From: Hofstenia miamia
Taxonomy: Eukaryota > Xenacoelomorpha > Acoela
Direction of reading: 5' to 3'
NCBI GenBank assembly: GCA_004352715.1
Contig: SCFE01000082.1
Location: forward strand, 172,808-236,807
Length of the DNA stretch: 64,000 nt
How positions within the stretch are numbered: position 1 is the stretch's first letter; the number at the start of each line of letters is the position of its first letter. Made by a program: the position numbers and the translations under genes. Shown in pieces: positions 20,677-33,900 of this stretch. Below the pieces are notes generated by a model. That model was not told the DNA's origin and ran no database searches. It was given only the letters and a program-made list of their open reading frames with translations.

Positions 20677-22954
20677 CAATGAATATAACTAAGATCAAAA
20701 TTGGATTTTTGTTCAGTCTACAAAAAACAAAATCTCTTGAATTTTTCATCCAAGATTTGACTGGATTTTAAAATTTCTAATAAATTCATTCAAATGTTTC
20801 AAATTGAACCAATAAATTGGATGCATAGTTCAACAAAGAGAGCACAACCACATACATATTTTATTCAATTATAGCAAAAAATTGTTAGGGATTTTCAGAA
20901 ACAGTTACATGAAGTAGTAGTCAATTGGAAGACAATATTGAATATTCTTGATTTATGTAGATGTTTTAGTTTTGATCACTGTATTTTAGCAATTTTAATG
21001 TTAAGAAGATGAACAAGGTAAATAATTGTAAAGTTTTTATTATTTTATGAAATAAGAAGGGAAATCAATTTGAATTAGAGATTTTTAAGATTTATTGCAA
21101 AATTTTAAAATTTACTTAGAAATTAACACATTTCTATAACAAAATGGTAAGATGAATTTTAATTGTTTTAGATTTTGAGTGGCGAAAAATACAACTATCA
21201 AGCAATTTTTCTAGGAATGTGACAAAGTTTTCGTATTGGTATTTAGTACTGATTGAATTATGTTATTCTCACTTCTCACTTAGTCGTAGTTGTTCGGTTC
21301 GTATTGTGTATAATTTGTATTTATTCAAGTTTGTTAACTTTTTATTTTTAAAAGTGCTAAAATCTCAGAATATGAGAATTTTGCTGATTCTATTGATTTA
21401 ATTTTGTTAAATTGAAATATATTTTCATTATTTATTATGATTACAAATTTTCAATAGAATCATGTGTATATTTTTTGCTAAAAACAATCTTTACTGATTG
21501 CGATTGTCATTTTTTGTTTGACATTTCCCATTTTCGCTAGTACTTGCTTTATAACGATCATCCATGGGAGGCAAACAAGCATGGTTGTTTAAAAATGTCG
21601 TTATAGAAATGGTTAGTATAGATTTGTGTACTCGGGGTTGTTTTCGTAGATCCTTATATAATACCGCCAAGATGCACACTATCCGAAGACCAAACAAGTT
21701 ATTGGCAAAACATTTTATTACACTTGGCAACTGAATTAATTATTTCTCGTTATATATAAATGGCAAGACATCAGAAACTATCAAAATATTGCAAAATCGA
21801 ATCCCGTCAAGGATGGCAAAAGGTATTTTATTTAGGAGAAACAAATTAACACGTTTTGTTTTTATGCTATTTGTTCAATTTTCAATAGAGAAGGGCCACT
21901 TGTCTTGCATTTTCATTTATCTGATTTTCTTTATTTAATTGAAGTAACGCTATTTTATAAATTAAAGTGTTTCATCTCAGACTCACGCAAAACAGGTGTT
22001 TTAAAGCATACCATTGTTTGACCCTTCTAATTCGTTTTGAGTATTTTATAACTGAAAAATATCGATTTTAGAAAGACTAATGGGAACTTCCTCAATTTCT
22101 CACTTTTCGATACGTCATTGCATGCATGGTTTTCCAAAAATAGAATAAATTATTACTAAAATTTTGCAATGTTGTCTTATAGTATTATAATATTTGCAAC
22201 GCATCATGTTAACATGGGAATGATAGTTAGTTTGAAAATCAACTTGTTAGTTATCTTTGTGAGAGGCGCGACTTTTTAGCATAACAACTTTGAAAATATT
22301 ACTATATGTTTGAAAGTTGTTTCTTTGAACTATTAAATGTCAACCTATTTTGCGTTTTCTACTTGTTGTAGTTTTATTATAGTATGCTATAGCTAATTTG
22401 ATTAATTTATTCTATTGCAGATATTTACAATCTGACCTATGAAGTAATGAGAAGCGTTCTCCCATTTAAAATGCTACAATTGTAATGCATTCGAAATTTG
22501 TTTATGGCAAAGATTCGGGGCTATCATTCATTTAGCAGCAAATTATTCTTAGGGCTGTCACAGTGTCTCCCAATTATCCACGATAACCGGATGCAAAATC
22601 AAGTTTTGATTTTGATAAGCTTGAGTTTGTTTGATTTCTCCGAATGTTTAAATGTATGGCTACACACGTTGTCATTAAGGACTCCGAATGTTTAAATGTA
22701 TGGCTACACACGTTGTCATTAAGGAAAATACACACAATTTTGTTTAAAAGTTTGGGGTGCGCTTATGCACGTATTGTAAAAAATATACCTGTAAACTTCT
22801 CACTACGCTTGGAGTTAAGGTAGCTTTTAGACTCGGCAATTGATGAAATGAATTTATTCAACAATAAGACATTTAGTTGCATTTATTGTGTAGAATTATG
22901 TCTTTGTACAGATCGAAGTCCTATGAACGGAAAGAAGGATAAATTTTGTGGCTG
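20677..22954. other. Intergenic, no supported gene
   Basis: AT-rich single-copy-looking DNA right of the retrotransposon nest. Short open frames (for example 79 codons at 21491-21730, minus) lack any family resemblance. It holds a 44-bp perfect tandem duplication at 22638-22725. Confidence 0.6.
22638..22725. repeat. Perfect 44-bp tandem duplication (two copies)
   Basis: The unit starting CTCCGAATGTTTAAATGTAT occurs at 22638 and again at 22682 without a mismatch. Confidence 0.9.
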
Positions 22955-23798
22955 NNNNNNNNNNNNNNNNNNNNNNNNNNNNNNNNNNNNNNNNNNNNNN
23001 NNNNNNNNNNNNNNNNNNNNNNNNNNNNNNNNNNNNNNNNNNNNNNNNNNNNNNNNNNNNNNNNNNNNNNNNNNNNNNNNNNNNNNNNNNNNNNNNNNNN
23101 NNNNNNNNNNNNNNNNNNNNNNNNNNNNNNNNNNNNNNNNNNNNNNNNNNNNNNNNNNNNNNNNNNNNNNNNNNNNNNNNNNNNNNNNNNNNNNNNNNNN
23201 NNNNNNNNNNNNNNNNNNNNNNNNNNNNNNNNNNNNNNNNNNNNNNNNNNNNNNNNNNNNNNNNNNNNNNNNNNNNNNNNNNNNNNNNNNNNNNNNNNNN
23301 NNNNNNNNNNNNNNNNNNNNNNNNNNNNNNNNNNNNNNNNNNNNNNNNNNNNNNNNNNNNNNNNNNNNNNNNNNNNNNNNNNNNNNNNNNNNNNNNNNNN
23401 NNNNNNNNNNNNNNNNNNNNNNNNNNNNNNNNNNNNNNNNNNNNNNNNNNNNNNNNNNNNNNNNNNNNNNNNNNNNNNNNNNNNNNNNNNNNNNNNNNNN
23501 NNNNNNNNNNNNNNNNNNNNNNNNNNNNNNNNNNNNNNNNNNNNNNNNNNNNNNNNNNNNNNNNNNNNNNNNNNNNNNNNNNNNNNNNNNNNNNNNNNNN
23601 NNNNNNNNNNNNNNNNNNNNNNNNNNNNNNNNNNNNNNNNNNNNNNNNNNNNNNNNNNNNNNNNNNNNNNNNNNNNNNNNNNNNNNNNNNNNNNNNNNNN
23701 NNNNNNNNNNNNNNNNNNNNNNNNNNNNNNNNNNNNNNNNNNNNNNNNNNNNNNNNNNNNNNNNNNNNNNNNNNNNNNNNNNNNNNNNNNNNNNNNNN
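22955..23798. other. Assembly gap (844 N)
   Basis: Run of N. No shared sequence is visible at the two edges. Confidence 0.95.
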
Positions 23799-26700
23799 TT
23801 ATTATATTCATTCATAAGATATTAACAGTTCAGCTCAGACCTCGCTGTGCGGAAGTCGTATCTATCCTGCGAAATTTGTATATTTTGATTTGGAGCATAT
23901 TGTTTGCATTCCATCATTGAGTAATGATTAGTGAATTGAATTATTTTATATTAATATGCGCTTTTAGAATTTTGTTACGATGTATCAATTTCACTAATTG
24001 TGAGCAGAGACCAGGATAATAGTTTTAGAAAATATAAAAAACTATTTTCAACTATTTTGGCCTTATTTGATGAAAGTAACTATATAAGCATTCTCAGTTT
24101 TTTATTAATAATTTGGCCACTTTATTGGGAAAAATGTGAAATGGAACGCGGCATCAGCACTTAAAGCCAAGACATTTGCAAAGCATTTTTCAACTCTAAA
24201 ATCGAGGAAGTTAGCCAGGCATGTGAAAATACCATTTTTTGATATGTGAACATTCATTTTTTGGATTCCCACAATATTTTGAACTTAGTTCAGAGAGATT
24301 TGATCCATCAAGTTGGGAAAGAAAATTGGATATCATTGTTTCTGCAATTGAGGCTGACAATAGGACAATAGTTATTTTTGCAATTGTAATCAACTTTCTT
24401 GTTTATTAGTTTTATTAACCAACTATATTGGTTATTTTATAATAACTTTTTATGTAACTATTTTAATGATGTTTTGCAACTATTATAACATGTGGCAAAA
24501 TACTCTATAAAAGAGTTTTCATGTCGCGATAATAGTCATATCATAAATCTTTAGTTAGCGTAGAGTATGTGTCTAAACATAATTAGCTTAGCGTCTGCAG
24601 TTCAAATTTATAAATGGAAGTATTTTTCACAAATAAAAACCTCGTTAAAATGACAAAAAAACTTTATATATCAGAATTAGTATAATGTGGTCTTAATAAT
24701 TATCAATCAAATTCGCTGTTAGATACAATACCAAGTAGCCTTGGAAACCCACCTAAACATAAACGGATTTCAATAAACCGTCTTGTATTAATTTTTAAAA
24801 TATTAGTAGAGCACTATTTTAATAGGTACAAATTGAAATTATTGTGCTTAAGATATCGTGGAGTACTGTGTGCACCTTTAATATCGCAGAGTAACTACTT
24901 AAGTATGTGGTATACTAGAGCGAATTTCGAAATTTTATGTATTTAATCTATTGGCTTAGGTTGCCAGAAAATGTAAGATTTTGATATTGCATGTATATAA
25001 TGCGTCGTATAAGTTCCCGAAGTGAATATTATATCATGAAAAATTGTTGAGAGCTTAAATGGAGTGTGCAAAATCGAATAAGTAATTCAGCGTTAAAAAA
25101 ATGCGAAATATATATATATATATATATATCATTGTATCTTAGAAATATGCTTGCCTTTACAAATTGCAATTTATTCAAGCGCAACGAGAATATGTGAATT
25201 TCAAATCATTCCACTGTTGCTTATCGTTGTTGGCCTTCACTGGAGACAAGATCTCCATCGGAGTTTTTTTCCAATGACGACAGTTAATGCGTACCTCAAC
25301 GCAAAGTCTGTGCTCAAGACTTGCGAGTTTTGGTTCAAGCTAAAATTTTGAACACTCTTCCCTTCTCCTTATGGTGGCGGCATACCAATATTTTTTACCA
25401 TGCTTCAGCAAAAACGTGTGATCATTAAGCAAGCATCCTACAGTCCTGACATCAGTTAGTGTCTATCGAGTTTTGAAACAAGTGTTCAAGAAATCAAATT
25501 TTCAAGTGGATGTGACAACTCACCACCTAGAATATTTATTATATTTTATTATTCAGGATTGTCTATGATTCTCATCTATTAGTGAAAATTCAACTTCTTT
25601 ATGTGTAAAAACTGTGAAAAATTGAAAATCAAAATGTATGATTATTCTTTGTTTTCGTAGTGATTTCTCATAATACAAACTTTCCGCCTAGTGCATTTTT
25701 ACTAATTGCATGTCATAATGTTTACCTTACATATTTGATTATTGATGATTTCAAACTTGATCACTATTTAAAACTCATTTATTTTTTTTGAGTTTTTACT
25801 TTAAAAATTTAGTCTGTTTTTTCATATAATTGCTTAACAGCAATAATTTCGAAATAATGTTAGAAATTTTTAGAGAAGTGTGATCATCTCCAATAACTTG
25901 TAGGATTGGAGCATTTCTCAAAGATTTAGTAAAAAAGTTGAAACAACAATATAGTCAACAAAACTTTAAATGTCTTTAAATGCTAGTTTTGGGCATTGTT
26001 CAAAATTTTAACTAGAAGATTAAGCTTTTACCTAGCAATGTCCCCCATTTTGTATTCCAAATTCCGTCGGCTTATATATATATATATATATATANCATCA
26101 GTTAGTGTCTATCGAGTTTTGAAACAAGTGTTCAAGAAATCAAATTTTCAAGTGGATGTGACAACTCACCACCTAGAATATTTATTATATTTTATTATTC
26201 AGGATTGTCTATGATTCTCATCTATTAGTGAAAATTCAACTTCTTTATGTGTAAAAACTGTGAAAAATTGAAAATCAAAATGTATGATTATTCTTTGTTT
26301 TCGTAGTGATTTCTCATAATACAAACTTTCCGCCTAGTGCATTTTTACTAATTGCATGTCATAATGTTTACCTTACATATTTGATTATTGATGATTTCAA
26401 ACTTGATCACTATTTAAAACTCATTTATTTTTTTTGAGTTTTTACTTTAAAAATTTAGTCTGTTTTTTCATATAATTGCTTAACAGCAATAATTTCGAAA
26501 TAATGTTAGAAATTTTTAGAGAAGTGTGATCATCTCCAATAACTTGTAGGATTGGAGCATTTCTCAAAGATTTAGTAAAAAAGTTGAAACAACAATATAG
26601 TCAACAAAACTTTAAATAACTTTAAATGCTAGTTTTGGGCATTGTTCAAAATTTTAACTAGAAGATTAAGCTTTTACCTAGCAATGTCCCCCATTTTGTA

Positions 26701-27937
26701 TTCCAAATTCCGTCGGCTTATATATATATATATATATATANAAATGTTGATTCCTTGCCTTTAAAATTAGTTCTTAATTATACGAACATTAAAGATTCAT
26801 AAAGGTTAAAAATGTTAAATTTACACAATAATGAACGAATCTTTTCTAAAAAAATACGAAAATTTCAATTATTTTTAAAAGTTTATATGGCTTTACAATG
26901 TGTGCTTCCCTATTTGCTGGTTTTTCTTCACTAACAATTTTCCTAATTCTTCCTTTATTGAGAAATCTTTGTTTATTGAATTAATTCTTTTTATATTTTA
27001 TTTCATTTTGTTAAAACGAAGGAACTCTATCCTCAGCTTCCTTATAATCCTTCTTGTGAAATACTGCTGTTTACGTGTACAATGTAATATCGATTTTTCT
27101 CTTTGTTTTACTACATGTAGGCTTTTTCATATCGTTTGTAGTTAAGGTGATATACTGAACAAAACCGAACCCAAACAGAGAGAACCACATGAAAATCGAG
27201 TTTTCGGTTTTTTGCAGCAACAGTCGCCTAGCATGTTATTTCCAAGAAGTGATGAAGTGTTCTTGATGCAAATGCCAAAATTCCTGCCAAGTTGAAGTGA
27301 AATTGTGTTTGCTTGATTAGCTGCTTAATTTAGTATTATGAAAATATAATTTAGAAAGGTATATTTTTCTTGAACAAATTTTCTAATGTAGACTGTAGTT
27401 AGCACAAAAAATCGAAGCCGAAATCGCGATTTTGAAATATAAAAAACCCGAATCTGAAAATCAGCTCATTTTTTAGGAAACCGACGAGTACTACTTGTAG
27501 CTTTAGAAATTGATTAATTTGGAGAAGCTCTTGTCAATAGTTGAATGTGTATAATGATAATCAGCTGTTGACTGTTCATGATCTGTCTGTTTATAATTAA
27601 CACGTTTTAAGTCACTTTTCATCGATCTACTAGAAATATTGGAATCCCAGATTTTTCGTTGAGAGTGTCCATTAAAGTTTATTGCACAATTCGTCCATTT
27701 GCAATAATATTGGTCATTAGTAGTGTAATTTTCCTTTGTATTTCAATAAAAATACCCGAGTAATGGCACATTAATGATCATGCATAAAGTAATACATACT
27801 TTTTTCTCGGAATCCAGTATTGACGGAAAATCCAATATTGTGCAAAGAATGTTTTCGCAAAACCGATTTACGCAGTACTGGAATTAACTTTACTATGAAT
27901 TTTCTAAATCTATAATTTTCCTGTAAAATAATTTTAG
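23799..27937. other. Intergenic or upstream region of the phosphatase gene
   Basis: AT-rich, no supported gene. It contains short (TA)n runs near 25110, 26073 and 26719 and a 645-base segment present twice (25450-26094 and 26096-26740). Any promoter or noncoding first exon of the phosphatase gene should lie here, but I cannot point to one. Confidence 0.5.
25450..26740. repeat. Direct 645-bp duplication joined by single N (probable assembly artefact)
   Basis: 25450-26094 and 26096-26740 agree almost base for base (a small difference near 25970 against 26616). Each ends in the same (TA)n run followed by a single N. This fits a contig end in a microsatellite with two haplotypes placed in series. 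Confidence 0.85.
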
Positions 27938-27951
27938 TTTCCTAATGAATC
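27921..27951 (+). promoter_or_regulatory. Splice-acceptor-like site and 14-nt 5' UTR ahead of the phosphatase ATG
   Basis: TAAAATAATTTTAG (AG at 27936-27937) looks like a 3' splice site just 14 nt before the ATG at 27952. It implies either an upstream noncoding exon or addition of a spliced leader. The start codon context is AATCATGG. Confidence 0.5.
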
Positions 27952-28202
27952 ATGGGTGCTGTATCTCGAGTAAAGGGTTTTCTCAACGCCATGGTACGTC
28001 CAAACCAAGATTCCAGCAAACGAGAGATTGAAACGGATTTGGACCAAAACAAGATTTATGAAAATGGATTCTGCACCAATTTACGGCCAAATTTTCTAGA
28101 ACTTGAGCAATTGGAAACTGAGCAAGCAGGTGATCGTGGCAATCGTCTGGTTATCTGCCCGAAAAATCCTAATTTATGCCCATTTTCGGCTGGTTACGCG
28201 GA
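27952..28202 (+). CDS. PPM1H: PPM1H exon 1 (residues 1-84)
   Basis: Starts MGAVSRVKGFLNAMV and ends SAGYA plus GA, phase 2, at donor GTGAGT (28203). The N-terminal segment can form an amphipathic helix, as in vertebrate PPM1H. Gly2 follows the Met, but residue 6 is Arg, not Ser/Thr, so N-myristoylation is doubtful. The ATG lies just after an acceptor-like site. Confidence 0.9.
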
Positions 28203-28326
28203 GTGAGTTTATTAATTTATTATTAAACTATAAGTGTCTTGTATTGACATATAGAGTTCTCTATCTTATAATAATTCAGTACTTTGTATGCGAATTCTAT
28301 AATATTTATTTTCTATATTATTTCTA

Positions 28327-28366
<40 letters not shown>

Positions 28367-30942
28367 GTTATTGCTAAAAATTATAGGCCAATCTCAATAA
28401 CACACCCTTTTAGTAAATTATTCGAAAAATTATTGCATATTCAAATCAACCAATACCTTGTATCTGCTGAGAATATCTTATCATCAACAATATGTTTCCG
28501 CGCTAAACATAGTACAAGTGATGCAATTATTTGAATTACTGAAAAAATATCCTCAAATAAATCTCAAAATAAATCCAATTGCATAGCACTTCTAGACTTA
28601 AGCAAAGCTTTTAATTCAATGAACTTTGAAATTTTGGCGATTAAACTTAAAAATTACGGATTTCAACAAAATTCTATTAAGTTACTTATGAGTTTTTTAG
28701 AAAATAGAAAACAGTGTGTTTTAATGAATAATATGAAATCTGATTATATTATAANNNNNNNNNNNNNNNNNNNNNNNNNNNNNNNNNNNNNNNNNNNNNN
28801 NNNNNNNNNNNNNNNNNNNNNNNNNNNNNNNNNNNNNNNNNNNNNNNNNNNNNNNNNNNNNNNNNNNNNNNNNNNNNNNNNNNNNNNNNNNNNNNNNNNN
28901 NNNNNNNNNNNNNNNNNNNNNNNNNNNNNNNNNNNNNNNNNNNNNNNNNNNNNNNNNNNNNNNNNNNNNNNNNNNNNNNNNNNNNNNNNNNNNNNNNNNN
29001 NNNNNNNNNNNNNNNNNNNNNNNNNNNNNNNNNNNNNNNNNNNNNNNNNNNNNNNNNNNNNNNNNNNNNNNNNNNNNNNNNNNNNNNNNNNNNNNNNNNN
29101 NNNNNNNNNNNNNNNNNNNNNNNNNNNNNNNNNNNNNNNNNNNNNNNNNNNNNNNNNNNNNNNNNNNNCAATAAAACAATCTGATCATGTTACATATCTA
29201 GGTGTCGATATTGACAAAGATTTAAAATTCGATAAATTTCTCCAAACAAAATTACAAAAATTGCTTCTGGCATTAGATAATTATACCACCTCAGAAATTT
29301 TGGACCAGATTATCACGTTCAATTATTACATGTCTTTTGTTTATCGCAATTACATTATTATTCATCTTTATCTATAAATTTTAATACAAAAAGCCGCTAT
29401 TTATTATCAAAAACTTTTAATTGGTCACTAAAAACATTAAATTTTGCAATTAAGCATGATCATGTTAGTGAATACAGACGAAAGTATAATATATTATCCA
29501 TGCAGCTTCAATTTTATTTAAGTATAAATATGGCCGACAATCAATTTCTTTTCTTGATAATTACTTAAAAGTAATTCTTCGATCACATAAGTTTATTTGT
29601 AGCAGTATTTCCTATCCTAGTTTTCACCGAGCAGCCTCTAATATTTGGAATGATTTAGAAAATGAGATAAGAATAGAAAAAAATTTAGAAAATTACAAAA
29701 AATTTAGAAAAAAATTAAAAATCGTACTTTTACACCGACAAAATACAATCGGAGACACAAACATGCTAAACACATTTACAGGTTTTTTACACTGAGCTCA
29801 CCACACACATAGACACACATACATTTATTCTATATATATATATATTATTATTATTTTGTAAATACATTTATTTGTAGTTTGTAGCTTTTTTACTGTCATT
29901 TATTTACTGCAATAAATTTGCTTTAACTCTCTTATTATTATTTCTTACTTCGCACAGCTTCATGCTGGTATCCCTCTCAGTTCGGGAACTCACCAATTCC
30001 CAGGGAGTCTTCTGTGCTACTGCTCCTCCCCACTTTGGTACTTCCAACTCCTCCAAGTATATTTTGTGTTTCTTACTCGCTACTCCTATTGCTCCTACAA
30101 CTGCTACTTCCACAGCCTTTCTATTTCCTCTGCCAACTCTCTATACTTGTCTATCTTCTCTTTCTCCTTGCCTTTTGCATTTCTGTCTTTTGGTACTGCT
30201 ATGTCTATCACTGTTCCCAATCTTTGCCTCCGTGCTTCTATCACCTTGCTTGTCTGTTTGTTGAAGTCCCACAGTATCTTAACCTTCTCATTATCTATGG
30301 CTTCCTGCGGCTTGTGCTCATACCACTTGTCTCCTGCTTCCAACTCATACTGCCTGCACAAACTCCAGTGTACCATTCGTCCCACCTTGTCATGCCTGAA
30401 CTTATACTGATTCTGTGCCAATTTCTCACACCCTGCTATCAGATGATCTTCTGTCTCACACTCTTTCTTACATAGCCTCTGTAGATAAGCCGCACCCCGA
30501 GTTTGGGAGATTTTTAGGAAAAAAAGTTTTTTGAGCAAAATAAAAATCCACAAGCAATTAATCAATGAAACATATTTATTTACATCATTCAGATATTTCT
30601 TACAACTTTGAAGTAAAATTTTATGTCCGATACGTATCTTCAATAATTACTAAGAGTTCATTTTAGTTCTAAATTAACAATAAATTCTAATACTTTAATA
30701 TTGTTTTATTTTTAATAAATTAATTGTTTGTCTTTTAAACAAGGATATAACTTTACTTCAGTGTACTTTAGTTTACAATATATGTGCAAATTAGGTATCT
30801 TCGCGAGATGTTTTTCAAGTGTTTCCGTAGATTTTTCGTGGAAAAAGGTGCGGTTTATACACGGGTTAATACGGTATTCCTTGAGAATCCTTTGAAAAAC
30901 ACGACCGGTATTTATTTCAGTGTCATGGAAAATATATAATGG

Positions 30943-30973
<31 letters not shown>

Positions 30974-33900
30974 TTTCGATTTTTGTATGTCTGACCCTCT
31001 CAAAAATTTTTTACTCACATTTCTGATAATGTGTTATATTTTTAGAGGTTGCGCAATGCTGTGAAAGTTGACCTAATAAGTCTTAATACATGACATAGGA
31101 AATAATGTATCAGTTCAATAGTCACAAAAACAGAATGGCTGTTTTATTTTTCTGGGTTTTTCTACAATCCTTAAAGTATAATGCGAGTTATTCTTCATTA
31201 TTGAGCTATACAATTGCTTAATTTGCTGTATCAAACACACAATATGTTAGCTGCTGTTAATGAGCCTATAACTGCTTGAATGGTTTTGAAGTTTTCACTT
31301 TCACTCCAGTCTTGTGGATAGCTTTCACGAAAGCTATCAAATGCACTCCCTCCTAAACTACCTTCTACTACTTGGGGTTGTGAAAACAGCAAACACTTTG
31401 CCTTATTGTTTATCCTATCCGCCTGAGATCATTTCAGTGTTTTATCTCTTTCAATATCCTTTGAAATTTTCAGAATTTTGACCGTTGTGCAAGCTCAGAA
31501 AAATCACTTCCTCTGAAAGATGCAACAAATTGCGTAAATTCTTGCACAATCTAGCTACTTGGATTCAGGATAAGAATAAAGCAAATGATGTAGTTTCAAA
31601 TCGCGTCTAGCTGTCTGTGTAGCAAGTCAGCCTTTTCTAAAACAGTTGTCGATATCTTTTAATTCGTTCACCTCCGCCGGTTCAAGGTTGAACTGAAATC
31701 GAAATAGCTAAATTTAAGATTTGGATTTGGATTTCAGCATCCATCATGCTTGGTGCATGAGATAGAGCCAGGTGTTCTAAGTTTCTTGGCATGAGGTGAT
31801 TGGCCCCCAAAAATCAACTTCTGATTTATGATCTTTATGTTGCTATTCAAAGATGTTGACTTATTGGTTAATATTTATTTATTTTTTAAAATCTGGACAT
31901 ATAAGGTGAGACACACTAAAAAAATGTCGAAATTCAGTTTCACCATAAATTCTTGTTAAACAATTTTTACTGAAAAATATACTATTTGCTAAAAAAGTGA
32001 GTTTTGTAAGTCAAAATCGGCAGCTTCCTAATGTCGTTAATGAATTGGATATTTTATACAGCGGTTTTAAGGTATTTTAACATTAACTCGTACAGGGTAA
32101 AGTTCTTTCTATACCAGTAAGCACAAGGCTATCGTAACGAAATCTTTCAATTCTTTTAATTGCCAGAGACTACGCTAAAATGACTTCGTTATTTGAAGCA
32201 TCAAACGCTACTAACATGATTCTAGAACGCCATGATAACGTCAATGAAAACATTCATACAAAAAGGCATTTAAGAAAACAGTCAAGTTTTTGCCTTAACT
32301 AAATTTGATATTACTTTATGTACATTGGAAAGGGAAACATGGTGGAATGTCCCCACCAAAATTGTAGACGGGTCAAAATTTTCGCCCCGCAGCCCGGCCC
32401 GCATTTTTTATTTTTGATACGTGACCCTCAATTTATTCGTTTTTTACTCGTGACTCACAATTTTCTCATGCAGCTGGTTTGAGATGTTGGTAATTTTTAT
32501 CCAACAAATGCTGCTCGAATAACGAAAATGCTGTGAGCAATGATTGTCACGTTTGTGTAAACGTTTTCATGTTCATTAGGGTGATTCAGAATAAGTCGAC
32601 TTTTGAAATGTTCATGGGCGGCTATCCTTACAAAACCTTCCATTCACTATAAAAACACCCTGTGTAAAATATTTTAAACAATATTAATGTTTAGGAGTTC
32701 CTCAAGGCCCCTAAAGTATTTATTTTTTGAAAAAAAATTGCTATAGCTTGGAAATCCTTCATGTCAACATATGGCTGCTAGGTTCATTTTCATAATCATG
32801 ATGGGCACCATCACTTGATAAAGTTAAACATATAAAACAACATTTTATTGGGATCTGTTTTCTTAATTATATATCTACATGTTGAAGGAATATACCTAAG
32901 TTTTTTGCATGCAAGTTACATAGTTCCTCTATTGACATGAATCAATTCGATAGGGAATGAACTAATATACACCAGTGGTTCACAATAATTTTTGATACAT
33001 TCCTCTTTTTGACATTTTGGAAAACCCTAACATTTGTTTTTAACAGCCCTGACCCTTAATGATGACACAATCAATTTAATTGTATAAATTTATCGATATC
33101 TATCTGATTATTGACTATTTTAAATACATGTTGCAACAAAACTTGTCAAGTTCTTGTTAAAATGAAATTTTTTCAAATCCCCTGGCACGCGCTCCGCTCT
33201 AAAATATTATTCCTCCCTGATAATTTTTAGGTGAAGTCAGAAAAAATTAGGATTGATACTGCTAGTACACGACTTGTTTCTGTATATTTTTGTAGTCGTG
33301 TGACTGTTACATATGACTGACTAGCTGCTTATTTAAAAATATGTCAATATATACACTACTTTAATAAATATGAATTGGGCTCCCACCTTTGAAATTAACT
33401 TTCATTCCTCCCCCTGTAAGGAATTACATATTAAAACATAATATAAAGTTAAACACAACCACAAAGTGAAAAATCTTCCTCTGAACTTAGGAAATTTAAA
33501 ATTTAAGAACTATGGTAAAGTAAGGTTTAAACAGGTTTTATAGTAATGTGCAACTCAATGTCCAGTTAATGTGCTCTTAGGATGTTCTCAAAACTTCTTG
33601 CCGTGCTGAGAAACAGCTTTTCATTAAACACCCTGAAAAACTTTGCACTACTGCAACGCTTCGTTCCATATGGTCATTTGTAGCAGCTAATGATTTTTTC
33701 CCACATGAACTGCTGGAGGTGAAGAATGTAACATGAAATGTTTAGTTTGTGGAAGAAAAATATGTGTTGACAAATACTGGTAAGTTCTTACTCTTAATAC
33801 TGTACAATGGTAAAGAGGCTTACCTTGCTGCAGTCTCATTTTTCTTTTCTTGTAGAAATACTTTTCCATCTGATCTTTAGTGCTTGGTATGACATCATCA

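Noticed and set aside
21491-21730. 79-codon minus-strand frame in the intergenic region
   Set aside because: Isolated, no family resemblance, no splice or promoter context; kept only as unassigned DNA.
22848-23920. Open frames of about 300 codons on both strands around 22.9-23.9 kb
   Set aside because: They are almost entirely N; the flanking real codons are few and carry no coding signal.
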